DNA of 64,000 nt. It comes from an uncultured Clostridia bacterium (GTDB lineage Bacteria > Bacillota > Clostridia > UMGS1883). Below the pieces are notes generated by a model that saw only the letters and a program-made list of their open reading frames with translations, did not search any database and was not told the origin of the DNA. The position numbers and the translations under genes were made by a program. Position 1 is the stretch's first letter, and each line of letters starts with the position of its first letter. This document shows positions 18,518-26,544 of the stretch, in pieces. Location: assembly GCA_947626145.1 (NCBI GenBank), contig CANQRB010000003.1, positions 232,310 through 296,309 on the forward strand, read 5' to 3'.

Positions 18518-18525
18518 TTATGTCA
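18505..18525. other. candidate attL, chromosome-ICE junction in spoVT
   Basis: SpoVT coding homology stops at 18514-18517 and AT-rich non-coding sequence begins. On the spoVT strand the junction reads AATCAGACGACCTC; a GA core as used by TnpX/TndX-type large serine recombinases would fit at 18513-18514. The exact crossover needs attR or an empty site. Confidence 0.6.
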
Positions 18526-18689
18526 AGTAGGTTCAAAAAAATTTTTTTATTTTTTCAAAAAGTCCGAAAAAGCCTGAAAAATAAGGATTTTTCGACTATT
18601 TGAAGAAACAACAATGCGCCTACGAACAGTCGATAGATTATGTGATTTTAGGACAAAATGCGACAATCTGTGTATGAAAATCGTCGGGA

Positions 18690-20264
18690 TCATGCTTCGA
18701 CACCGATGATTTTCTCGGTGCCACTGTTCACATCATCGAACTTCCATATGATCTCAATGGTGTTTTCATCATAGACTAAAACCTTTTCTATTGCGTCGTA
18801 TAGATGCTCTTTAAGCTGTTCGTCAGTCAAACCGCCGAGCCCTTTTACCATGTCCTGCCGCTCCGACGCTGCCAACTTTGAAAGGTGGTTTTGCTCAATC
18901 TGATGTTCACATTCTGCAAGTTGTTCTTTAAGATCATTCTGCTTTGTTGTCAGTGCGTCTTTGGTTGAGAGATATTCCTCGGCAGTAAGAGCTTTATCCC
19001 GATACTGTTCATACAAGCCGAACTTCTCCCGGTCAATCGCATCAATCTGTTTCTTGAACAGAGAAAGTTTAACCGTAAGCTCGTCGTTCTTGCGACGGGC
19101 TTCTTTTCGTTTATTGCCGGTATCGACCTTCGTGATTTGGATCTGCTTTTTCAGCGCTTCAAAAATCACTTCTTCAATCGCGGTTTTGCGCCAATGGACA
19201 TTTTCGCAGGGTGTCCCATCATGGTAACGGTGAGACGGACACGCAAAGACCGTCCCGTTTGCTTTTTCGAGCTTCCCTCCGCAGTGAGCGCAGAAGAATA
19301 CACGATCCGATCTGTCATGCGTTGTCCGGGGCGACTTGCGCCGCCTTTGAATCGCCGCCATAGCAGCGTCGTATTCCTCAGTTGTAACGATAGCGTCGTG
19401 TGCGTTCTCTTTGATATACCATTCTTCTTTTGGAACTCTGCGCTGATTTTTGTCGCGGATAAATCGGCTCTCCCTTGTATGATTTACCATTGTACCGGTA
19501 TACTTGATATTCTCGATAAGGAGAAGAACACTTCTGTGCGTCCATTGAGGCTTTCCATGAGAAGAGCTTCTTTTTATATTCTTGACCTCGGAAGGAGTAG
19601 GCACGCCTTCTGTGTTCAGCTCCTTTGCGATGGTCGTGCAGGATTTTCCGGATAGTATATCCATGTAGATCCGGCGAACAACCGGCGCGGTTTCTTCATC
19701 AAGAATCAAATGATGCTTCTTCTCAGGCGCTACTTTGTAGCCATACGGAACGACATTCACGTAGTTACATTCTTTCTGCTTCATGTTCATCGCAGATTTG
19801 ACCTTTTTGGAGAGATCCTTGCTGTAATAGTCATAGATCAGGTTGCGGAAAGCAATGTCCATGCCGATTGTTTTCCCTTCGTGCTTTATGCTGTCGTAAT
19901 GATCGTTGATTGATTTGAAGCGGATTCCAAGAAACGGGAAAATATGCTCCAAGTAATCGCCGACCTCAAGATAGTCTCTGCCGAAGCGGGACAAGTCCTT
20001 CACTACGATGCAGCTGATCTCTCCATGCTTCGCAAGCTCAATCATGCGCCGGAAGTCTGGGCGGTCAAAGGTTGTCCCGGAGAAACCGTCGTCGCAGAAC
20101 TCCATTCGCGGAAGATTGCAAAGCAGCGGATTTTGGTCGAGATGCCTGTTTATAAGAAGTCTTTGCGAAGCAATGCTGTTGCTGACATCTTTTATGGCAT
20201 TGGTGCGCTTATCTACGTCTTCTTGAGATAACCGCAGATAGACGGCGACTTGCTGTTTTATCAC
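18690..20264 (-). CDS. large serine recombinase 1 (nearest attL)
   Basis: This 524-aa site-specific recombinase has the resolvase domain (about 1-150: VAVYLRLSQED with nucleophile Ser13, CDDGFSGTTFDRPDF, VKDLSRFGRDYLEVG), the recombinase domain (about 170-290, KYTGTMVNHTRES), a zinc ribbon (CAHCGGKL with CPSHRYHDGTPC), and a coiled-coil region (about 375-455). The layout is that of TnpX/TndX-type integrases for ICE integration and excision. It starts at GTG overlapping the stop of recombinase 2 (GTGA), so the three genes form an operon. Its position next to attL is the usual one for the integrase. Confidence 0.93.
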   Translation of the reverse strand: MIKQQVAVYLRLSQEDVDKRTNAIKDVSNSIASQRLLINRHLDQNPLLCNLPRMEFCDDGFSGTTFDRPDFRRMIELAKHGEISCIVVKDLSRFGRDYLEVGDYLEHIFPFLGIRFKSINDHYDSIKHEGKTIGMDIAFRNLIYDYYSKDLSKKVKSAMNMKQKECNYVNVVPYGYKVAPEKKHHLILDEETAPVVRRIYMDILSGKSCTTIAKELNTEGVPTPSEVKNIKRSSSHGKPQWTHRSVLLLIENIKYTGTMVNHTRESRFIRDKNQRRVPKEEWYIKENAHDAIVTTEEYDAAMAAIQRRRKSPRTTHDRSDRVFFCAHCGGKLEKANGTVFACPSHRYHDGTPCENVHWRKTAIEEVIFEALKKQIQITKVDTGNKRKEARRKNDELTVKLSLFKKQIDAIDREKFGLYEQYRDKALTAEEYLSTKDALTTKQNDLKEQLAECEHQIEQNHLSKLAASERQDMVKGLGGLTDEQLKEHLYDAIEKVLVYDENTIEIIWKFDDVNSGTEKIIGVEA

Positions 20265-21961
20265 GCGACCTCCTTTCTGAGTTTCTGAGTGGTTGCCAAG
20301 AGCGCCTCCAACTCGTCCATATAGTTGAGCTTGATTTCGAGGGTATTATCCTCGTGAAGAACCATGGACTCGATAAAAGCGTTTACCATGCCTTCGGAGA
20401 CCTCCGTTGCATTGTAAAACTGTCTCACCATGAGCTTCCATCTCATTCCACCGGTGATTTGTTCATCAGTTTCTTCCTTAACCGCAGATAATTCCGCGAT
20501 ATGCGTTTGCAGCGCTTCAATATCCGCGAGAACAATTGCCCGGTGATGTCCGTATTCGTCCTGAGAGATGAAGCCGTCCTTCAAATCAATATAGAGATTG
20601 CTCAAGGTTGACTGCTTCTTTTCAAGTTGCTGTTTCAGGGACCGTATTTCCTGAGCCGGATTCCTTTGCGTCACGCTTGCCTTTTTCATAGCAAGCAAGC
20701 GCTTCAACGTGTTTTCCATATCAAGAAATACATCCATTTGCGCCTTAATGAAAAGCAGAACGGCGGTATCAACGTCCGCCTTACGCATTTTCACATCCGA
20801 ACAGCCTTTTGCTCCATGCTCCGCATAGGTCGGACACTTAAAGGTAAAATACGCCTTATCCTTTTTCCTGTTCACGGAGCGGTGCAGCTTCATCATGCAC
20901 CCACAGCCGCCGCAAACAAACTTCTTCCCATAGATATTCTTTTCTTTGGGGAGGTAGTCGTATTTCCCGCTGTTTTCCTTCGCCTTTTCGGAGGTTGCGC
21001 GGTTGATCTGCTGAACCTTGTCGAAAAGCTCGGAGCTTATAATCGGTTCATGCGTATTCCGGGCGACGATCCACTCGTCTGAATCTGTGATATGGTACGG
21101 AATGCCGCCATACAGACATTGGCTGCCTTTCTTCTGCGCCAAGTGTCCGATATAGACGATGTTATGCAAAATATCCGTTACCATGTGTTTGTTCCAAAGG
21201 ATTTTATGATCCTTCTTATTGTTATTGGTTTCAATGCCATGCTCAATTTTATACTGACTTGGAGAGGGGATTTCCGCGTCATTGAGCATACGATTGATGC
21301 CCATATAACTGATCCCCTCGGCTCTCCATTCATATATCTGCCTGATAACCGGGGCTGTTTCGGGGCAGATGATTAAATGGTTTTTGTTCTCCGGGTCCTT
21401 CTGATAGCCATGAGGGGCATAATTCCCGATATAATCACCGCGCTCCATTTTTGCTTTTAATGACGATGTTACCTTGCGTGAAATATCTTTCGCATAGTAA
21501 TCATTGACGATATTCGCCAAAGAAGCGGACAGTTGACCTTCGCTTGTGACCGTCGCCGTATCATAATTGTCATTGACCGCAATAAAGCGCAATCCGTAGA
21601 ACGGGCATATCTTCTCAATGAACTCCGAGGTTTTAATGTAGTTTCTGCCCAAACGGGAAAGATCCTTGACTACGATACAGTCTACTGTTCCGCTTTGAAC
21701 CGCTTCCATCATCCGAGTAAACTCAGGACGGAGGAAGTCTGTCCCCGTATAGCCGTTGTCCACAAACAGAGCCGCTTTTTCGAGGGAGGAATGAGAAGAC
21801 ACATATTTTTCGAGTAAGGCGGTTTGATTTTCAACCGAGTCGGAGTCTTTGCCGTTATCCTCCACGGAAAGCCTGACATAGATAGCGGTTTTCCAAACGC
21901 GCACAGCGTCTTCGGACTTTTCTATGGGAAGATTTTGCTTTTTCCTTGATACTCTTGCCAA
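20261..21961 (-). CDS. large serine recombinase 2
   Basis: The 566-aa protein has the same architecture: catalytic IYVRLSVEDNGKDSDS (Ser about 32), VDNGYTGTDFLRPEF, VKDLSRLGRNYIK, a recombinase domain with IVYIGHLAQKKG, zinc ribbon FVCGGCGCMMKL, and a coiled coil at about 415-490. It is clearly diverged from its neighbours, so it is not a recent duplication. It ends in a 4-base overlap with recombinase 1 and starts one base after the end of recombinase 3. Tandem recombinases may act together or give direction control (inference). Confidence 0.92.
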   Translation of the reverse strand: MARVSRKKQNLPIEKSEDAVRVWKTAIYVRLSVEDNGKDSDSVENQTALLEKYVSSHSSLEKAALFVDNGYTGTDFLRPEFTRMMEAVQSGTVDCIVVKDLSRLGRNYIKTSEFIEKICPFYGLRFIAVNDNYDTATVTSEGQLSASLANIVNDYYAKDISRKVTSSLKAKMERGDYIGNYAPHGYQKDPENKNHLIICPETAPVIRQIYEWRAEGISYMGINRMLNDAEIPSPSQYKIEHGIETNNNKKDHKILWNKHMVTDILHNIVYIGHLAQKKGSQCLYGGIPYHITDSDEWIVARNTHEPIISSELFDKVQQINRATSEKAKENSGKYDYLPKEKNIYGKKFVCGGCGCMMKLHRSVNRKKDKAYFTFKCPTYAEHGAKGCSDVKMRKADVDTAVLLFIKAQMDVFLDMENTLKRLLAMKKASVTQRNPAQEIRSLKQQLEKKQSTLSNLYIDLKDGFISQDEYGHHRAIVLADIEALQTHIAELSAVKEETDEQITGGMRWKLMVRQFYNATEVSEGMVNAFIESMVLHEDNTLEIKLNYMDELEALLATTQKLRKEVA

Positions 21962-23653
21962 CTATATCGCCTCCTTCCTCAGTTTGATGATGTTATTGCA
22001 GTCCTCCTTTGCCCGTTCCTCATCAAGAAACTCCAAAATAGCCGCGAACCTGTCACTGTGCTTCAAAGCTACGTCAATATCCTTGTTCTCTCGGATTGTA
22101 ACCCGATCAATCAGGTTGACAACAACTCTGCGTGTGATCTCTTGAATGTTTTCATATTCCCGAAATTGTGCGAGCCAACCTTGCTGCTCCGATAAGCCGC
22201 ATTTTATGCTGTTGCGGTCGCCGATGAGCTTTGCTATTGTCTCTTGAGCTTCCTTTATTCTAAGGTTAAATTGATTTTGGAAAGTCTCGTATTCATCTCG
22301 GCTGATCATTTGGGAGCAGAAATCTTCATAAGCGGATGTCTTTAGGTGACGGCTTTTTTCAATAATTTCTTCCTGAACCGCAATCTTACCTTCGATTTTT
22401 CGCAGCTCACGGTTTTCCCATGCCAAGTTTTCGATACACTTCATGCTTTCAGCCATGTCCAACGCCACGCTGACATGAGCTTGAATGACGGCGAGGACTG
22501 CTTCAAAGACCACGGACTCTTTAATGCTGTGAGAGGAACAGAAGGTTTTATCCGCTTTGTTACCTCCGCAGATATAATAGGCATATTCCCGCTCGCCGCA
22601 GTGCGATACCTTCCGTATCATAGGGCTTCCACACTCAGCGCAGAATATCTTGCCGGAGAAGGGATGCACCCCTTTTGCTCCAACCGGGCTGCGTGTATCG
22701 TCCTGCATGATGTTGTGAACGGTATCAAAGAGAGCAGAGGGGATAATCGCCTCATGCGCGTTCTCTGTGCGCGACCATTCGCTTTCCGACTTCACCACAG
22801 TCTTCTTGACCTTGTGATTTGGCGTTGTCGTTTTTCCTTGAACAAGCGTCCCCGTATAGATTTCGTTACTCAGTATGCGATAGATTGCAACGGCGCTCCA
22901 AAGCGCTTGCTGCCTCGTCTGAAATGCAGTCCGCTGTTTTGAACCGTGTGCTTTCTTATACTCAATCGGAGAAAGAATACCGTTCCCGTTCAGTCTGTCC
23001 GCAATCTGAGCGGGGGATAAGCCTTCGAGCTTCCACTTGAAAATATCCTGAACGATCAAAGCAGCCTCCGGGTCCACAGCTAACTTGTTTTTATCCTTCG
23101 GATCGCGCATATAGCCATAGACAACCCTGCTGCCTACAAACTGACCGCTGCGGCGCTTCACGTCAAGATTTGTCCTGATCTTGATTGAAATATCGCGGCA
23201 ATATGAGTCGTTCATCAGGTTCTTGAACGGAAGCACAAGATCCGCTTCTGCCGCCCCCGGTTGAGCATTATCATAGCCGTCGTTGATTGCGATGAAGCGG
23301 ACACCGAGCAGCGGGAAGACTTTTTGCAGATAATTCCCGGATTCAATATACTCACGACCGAAACGGGAAAGGTCTTTTACCACGATGCAGTCAATCATCC
23401 CGGTCTTGACTGCCTCAATCATTTTTTGGAACTGCGGACGCTCAAAATTAGCGCCGGTAAAACCGTCGTCGCAGTATTCCTGTACTACCGTGATCTCCGG
23501 GTGCTTCTTGAGATAATCCTGAATCAAAAGTCTCTGATTGGAAATGCTGTCGCTCTCAAATTTTTCGCCGGAGACAGAAAAATCGCCATCTTCCTTTGAT
23601 AATCTCAGGTAGATGGCGGCTTTGTAAGCTCTGTCTAATGTGAATTTCAACAC
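21962..23653 (-). CDS. large serine recombinase 3
   Basis: The 563-aa protein is the first gene of the recombinase operon. It has IYLRLSKEDGDFS (Ser19), CDDGFTGANFERPQF, VKDLSRFGREYIESG, a recombinase domain with EIYTGTLVQGKTTT, zinc ribbon FCAECGSPMIRK with YYICGG, and a coiled coil at about 405-480. The start is GTG 23653 with AAGGGAG upstream. Its promoter is at 23730-23758. Confidence 0.92.
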   Translation of the reverse strand: MLKFTLDRAYKAAIYLRLSKEDGDFSVSGEKFESDSISNQRLLIQDYLKKHPEITVVQEYCDDGFTGANFERPQFQKMIEAVKTGMIDCIVVKDLSRFGREYIESGNYLQKVFPLLGVRFIAINDGYDNAQPGAAEADLVLPFKNLMNDSYCRDISIKIRTNLDVKRRSGQFVGSRVVYGYMRDPKDKNKLAVDPEAALIVQDIFKWKLEGLSPAQIADRLNGNGILSPIEYKKAHGSKQRTAFQTRQQALWSAVAIYRILSNEIYTGTLVQGKTTTPNHKVKKTVVKSESEWSRTENAHEAIIPSALFDTVHNIMQDDTRSPVGAKGVHPFSGKIFCAECGSPMIRKVSHCGEREYAYYICGGNKADKTFCSSHSIKESVVFEAVLAVIQAHVSVALDMAESMKCIENLAWENRELRKIEGKIAVQEEIIEKSRHLKTSAYEDFCSQMISRDEYETFQNQFNLRIKEAQETIAKLIGDRNSIKCGLSEQQGWLAQFREYENIQEITRRVVVNLIDRVTIRENKDIDVALKHSDRFAAILEFLDEERAKEDCNNIIKLRKEAI

Positions 23654-23729
23654 AACACCAACTCCCTTCTTAAATTCTGTCAGAAGAATGAAAACAAGGG
23701 AGCGGTGTCCGCTGATTTTGTCCTTTATT

Positions 23730-23758
23730 ATTATATCAGATCCACACGAAAAAGTCCA
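23730..23758 (-). promoter_or_regulatory. promoter of the recombinase operon
   Basis: Minus strand: -35 TGGACT (23753-23758), 17 bp, -10 TATAAT (23730-23735), about 75 bp before the first recombinase gene. Confidence 0.5.
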
Positions 23759-23808
23759 GCCTTTTTAATAAACTTCCAAAAAAATTCCCTTGTTCCTCCG
23801 ACTCTTCT

Positions 23809-24036
23809 CTACATACTCGCGATTAGGTTTACGAAGTTATCCGTGATCGTAGCCTGTGTGTTCGCATAAGAAACCCTGACGACCGTTTTGCCGACCTTAA
23901 ACATATAAGGATTTTTTATCTGCTCTACGTAGGATTTCATGCGTTCCTCAACCGGAAGCGATCGGTCTATCTTCACATCTCTAATGTCAACAAGTGAGTC
24001 AAGAATGTTTCTTCTGTTTTGTTCCTCAGCCATCAT
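23809..24036 (-). CDS. small conserved ICE protein
   Basis: The 75-aa protein starts MMAEEQNRRNILDSL. Its central stretch DIRDVKIDRSLPVEERMKSY and IKNPYMFKVGKTVVRVSY are features I associate with small ICE proteins (possibly the DUF6870 group; this name is uncertain). ATG 24036 follows GGCGGTG; a longer frame begins at 24069 without a good ribosome site. No enzymatic motif is seen. It lies between the regulatory genes and the recombinases. Confidence 0.7.
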   Translation of the reverse strand: MMAEEQNRRNILDSLVDIRDVKIDRSLPVEERMKSYVEQIKNPYMFKVGKTVVRVSYANTQATITDNFVNLIASM

Positions 24037-24088
24037 ATCACCGCCTTTTTCATATCTATTTTTAACCAAATATTGCCTTTCTATTCAT

Positions 24089-24205
24089 TCAGCCGTAGTA
24101 AGCCCCTTTATCAGCATAAGGACAGGCAGCGACTTTTATTGCCGCTGCCCGTAGTTTATACTGATAACCCTTCGGGGATAAATCAGTGTTAATTTTCTTC
24201 GACAT
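24089..24205 (-). CDS. 38-aa basic small protein, overlaps the preceding small ORF
   Basis: The frame MSKKINTDLSPKGYQYKLR, then AAAIKVAACPYADKGAYYG, starts inside the last codons of the 52-aa ORF (ATG 24205, 17-base overlap), an arrangement for coupled translation. It is rich in Lys and Tyr. The function is unknown. I believe it is coding because the composition is protein-like and the overlap is tight, but no family is assigned. Confidence 0.5.
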   Translation of the reverse strand: MSKKINTDLSPKGYQYKLRAAAIKVAACPYADKGAYYG

Positions 24206-24347
24206 ATTTGCAGCACGCGCCCCTGCCGAATAGGGAATGCTGTGGACTACCACCGGTTTGTAGTATCATGGGACTCTCACCCCTCCGAGGATCGCTCCGA
24301 GCCGCCCCATATAGGGACGGAAGTATCATTATACCCAACTTCTCCAT
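24189..24347 (-). CDS. 52-aa small protein, cysteine pair near the C-terminus
   Basis: It begins MEKLGIMILPSLYGAARSDP and ends GGSPQHSLFGRGACCKYVEEN. The tail GACCKYVEEN resembles short ORFs in related ICEs as far as I recall, without a named family. A weak ribosome site precedes ATG 24347. The function is unknown. It overlaps the next ORF. Confidence 0.45.
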   Translation of the reverse strand: MEKLGIMILPSLYGAARSDPRRGESPMILQTGGSPQHSLFGRGACCKYVEEN

Positions 24348-24605
24348 CATCGCAATCAACCGTTACCAAATGACTTGCTTCGCAAATCAGGTTGTTCAGT
24401 CTCTCTGTTGATCGCTCGCTCCGAACAGATTTTCAAATCTGTTGGAGGTCTTGGCGGCAGAAGACACGTTGCTCCGCGAAAAGAGGAAAGATCCGCAGCA
24501 CTGACTATTCGGTTATCAAGGAACGTGCGAAGGAAATATCTACTGTCTCCTTCACCTTACAACGGACATTTTTTCTCGATTTTTTAAGTACCTCTGCGAA
24601 AAAAA
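24348..24605. other. non-coding stretch between small ORFs and the sigma-like gene
   Basis: No convincing gene was found on either strand. It contains the imperfect inverted pair AACAGATTTTC/AAATCTGTTGG near 24423-24445 and GCGATCAACAG-type sequence. It may hold an operator or the promoter of the small ORFs. Confidence 0.4.
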
Positions 24606-25079
24606 TCAAAAAAATTTTTTTGCCCGCTTTTGAATCGCCCGAATGTGCTGTGAAACACTCGACGGGGAGATCCCTTTTGCTTTTGCATAGTCATACGGTT
24701 TCATGCCGCCGAGCAGTACGGTTTCATAAATCTCCCGCTGCGCGGCGGTTAGCTGACTGCGAAATTCCTTCTCAACCGTTTCAAGCATGACTTCCTTTGT
24801 GAAGTCACTTTGATCGGCAAGCCAACTGGATTCATTCATTTCATCACTTGGTAGCGAATCAATGGACAAAATCTTTGACTTGACTGTTCCGTCCTCTTCG
24901 GTGATCGTCGTTTCGCTGATGTGTCGCCTCACTTTCTTTTCTTCTGCGCGGAGAAGACGCATTACCTCTGCGTTAACCTCGCATTCCTCTCCTGTTGCCT
25001 TGACTCTTACCATGAGTCTTCCGTCCTCCGTTTTCCAGAGATCATAGTCGAACTCGACCGGGGTTTTAGGGGTTTTCAT
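24606..25079 (-). CDS. sigma-70 region 4-like regulator of the ICE
   Basis: The 157-aa protein starts MKTPKTPVEFDYDLWKTEDG. The C-terminal part (about 100-157: LTAAQREIYETVLLGGMKPYDYAKAKGISPSSVSQHIRAIQKRAKKFF) is a sigma region 4 helix-turn-helix. No region 2 is seen, so it is more likely a sigma-like activator, as in other Tn1549-type elements, than a full sigma factor. ATG 25079 follows GGAAAGGAAAG; the open frame upstream of it is a hairpin-forming leader. Confidence 0.8.
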   Translation of the reverse strand: MKTPKTPVEFDYDLWKTEDGRLMVRVKATGEECEVNAEVMRLLRAEEKKVRRHISETTITEEDGTVKSKILSIDSLPSDEMNESSWLADQSDFTKEVMLETVEKEFRSQLTAAQREIYETVLLGGMKPYDYAKAKGISPSSVSQHIRAIQKRAKKFF

Positions 25080-25127
25080 TTTTCTTTCCTTTCCGCTGTT
25101 GCGGAGTAGCAGAAGGTCAAGAAAAAC

Positions 25128-25228
25128 GGAGCCGCATGACGGTGAGCTTTTATCCCATACCGAAAACAATGCTTCTAAAAGAAACATCGTTCATGCGGCA
25201 TTAGGAAGACTCACCATTCAGCGGCTCC
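25128..25228. repeat. inverted repeat in the leader of the sigma-like gene
   Basis: GGAGCCGC and GGTGAG (25128-25146) pair with CTCACC and GCGGCTCC (25210-25228), with a 5-base mismatch between the arms. This closes a 63-base loop just upstream of the gene at 24606-25079. No T-run follows, so it is not a simple terminator. Confidence 0.5.
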
Positions 25229-25250
25229 ACAGCACAGCTATGAATTTTAT

Positions 25251-25514
25251 TTATTTGTTATTATCTCTACCGTGTCGGTAAAGTCGTAACTTTCTCATAC
25301 TGACGACATCAAAGACAGTCTCGCGCCCGCAGATTTTACACTTTGCTTGAACGTGACCTCTTGTGTCCTCAAATACTACGATTGAATTGTGTTGACAGTA
25401 AGGGCATTTCACGATGCGGGGCTTTTGCGTCGCAATATCGTTTCGTGCCTTTCTTATTTTGAGCATCATTTCTTCGGATGACTCGACGATCCGTATATTT
25501 CGTGGTCTGCTCAC
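25251..25514 (-). CDS. small zinc-ribbon protein
   Basis: The 87-aa protein has one zinc ribbon: CPYCQHNSI (about 38) and CKICGRETVF (about 60). Start is GTG 25514 with GGAGG 9 bases upstream; this lies four bases after the stop of the ImmA-type gene, so they are co-transcribed. The fold suggests nucleic-acid or protein binding. The function is unknown. Confidence 0.75.
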   Translation of the reverse strand: MSRPRNIRIVESSEEMMLKIRKARNDIATQKPRIVKCPYCQHNSIVVFEDTRGHVQAKCKICGRETVFDVVSMRKLRLYRHGRDNNK

Positions 25515-25518
25515 TCTT

Positions 25519-26247
25519 TTATGCCTCCAACGGATCGGCAGTCTCAAGGCTTGGAAGCTCTTCAATATATCCGAGTTGTTTCAGCCGTATAACCGCGGCA
25601 GTCATTGATACTCCATACATTGAGCATATCATCTTTATCGTTGATCTTTCACGAATAGGAATAAAGTCTTTGTAGATTTTGAGTTTCTCTCCGCAAGTGA
25701 AGTACCACATAGCAAGGTCTATTTCCTTTTGCGGGAGCAGAATTGCCGCGCCTAAAGCGTTTGCCTGCCATTCATTCCAATCCTCACGTGTCTTTAAGTC
25801 ACGCGCAGAATATGTCAATCCGTCTGCATACCTTCGTCTACAAGCTGACTTTACCTCGTTCGGCTGTATGTGATAGAGAATTTGATGTGCGCACTCGTGA
25901 GCAAGCGTAAACCGTCTCTTCCCACACAGTTTTTTCATCTGATAGGACTGTATAAAGCTGTCGTCCATAATAACTTGATTTTGCTTCAACGGAATCAGTC
26001 TCTTGACTCCGTAATCGTTTATTTCGCATTCCGTATCGGAATATGCAGTCAAACCGCATAGACTTCCATCGTTTGAAAGGTGCGCGAAGGACACACTCAA
26101 GCCGAGATAGTCGCTTGCGAACTGATCAATCGGTGTTGCATGGAGTCTTCGACTTTCTTCTGCCGACATCTCACCGTAGAAAAAACGGTTGAAGTCTTTT
26201 ATCACTGCTGCCGCAATTTCTTCAATTTGCAAATAGGACAAAATCAC
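25519..26247 (-). CDS. ImmA/IrrE-family metallopeptidase
   Basis: The 242-aa protein has the zinc motif in FTLAHECAHQILYH (about residue 116-129; HExxH) and a downstream NEWQANALGAAILLP segment with the third ligand. Such peptidases cut XRE-type repressors to switch on mobile elements (known for ICEBs1 ImmA). Here the element's XRE gene is some 1.7 kb away and transcribed from the opposite strand. The gene starts one base after the end of the 84-aa ORF. Confidence 0.85.
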   Translation of the reverse strand: MILSYLQIEEIAAAVIKDFNRFFYGEMSAEESRRLHATPIDQFASDYLGLSVSFAHLSNDGSLCGLTAYSDTECEINDYGVKRLIPLKQNQVIMDDSFIQSYQMKKLCGKRRFTLAHECAHQILYHIQPNEVKSACRRRYADGLTYSARDLKTREDWNEWQANALGAAILLPQKEIDLAMWYFTCGEKLKIYKDFIPIRERSTIKMICSMYGVSMTAAVIRLKQLGYIEELPSLETADPLEA

Positions 26248-26502
26248 CTAACATCGCTCCTTTGCTTCGACAAACCATTTGCCATCCTCGTTGAACAGGT
26301 AAGACTCCTTTCCGCAGATCATAACCGTATATCTGATTCCGCAGCCTCCAACCTTTGTTGAAGCTGTGCGGCATATCTGTTTTACTCTGTCCACTTCGTA
26401 CTTTTGATCGTCCTCCCAACGAATAAAGCGAGGACGAATTGTTCCATCTTTGTTCACGTCAAGATTGACCGAGACGTAAACCTTTCTGCATCTCTGCTCC
26501 AT
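26248..26502 (-). CDS. 84-aa conserved hypothetical protein
   Basis: It starts MEQRCRKVYVSVNLDVNKDG and has IRPRFIRWEDDQKYEVDRV, ending in KWFVEAKERC. It looks like a single beta-rich domain, often seen between Y-family polymerase genes and ImmA-like genes in clostridial mobile DNA (recollection). No catalytic motif. The function is unknown. Confidence 0.7.
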   Translation of the reverse strand: MEQRCRKVYVSVNLDVNKDGTIRPRFIRWEDDQKYEVDRVKQICRTASTKVGGCGIRYTVMICGKESYLFNEDGKWFVEAKERC

Positions 26503-26544
26503 TGTAAATTACCTCGTACATATTATTTTTTTTTGAAAGACGTG

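Noticed and set aside
18690..23653. Prophage integrase region
   Set aside because: No phage structural or lysis genes follow; relaxase, VirB4 and other conjugation genes show an ICE.
24423..24445. CRISPR or tandem repeat array in the non-coding ICE stretch
   Set aside because: Only one imperfect inverted pair is present; no regularly spaced repeats occur anywhere in the window.
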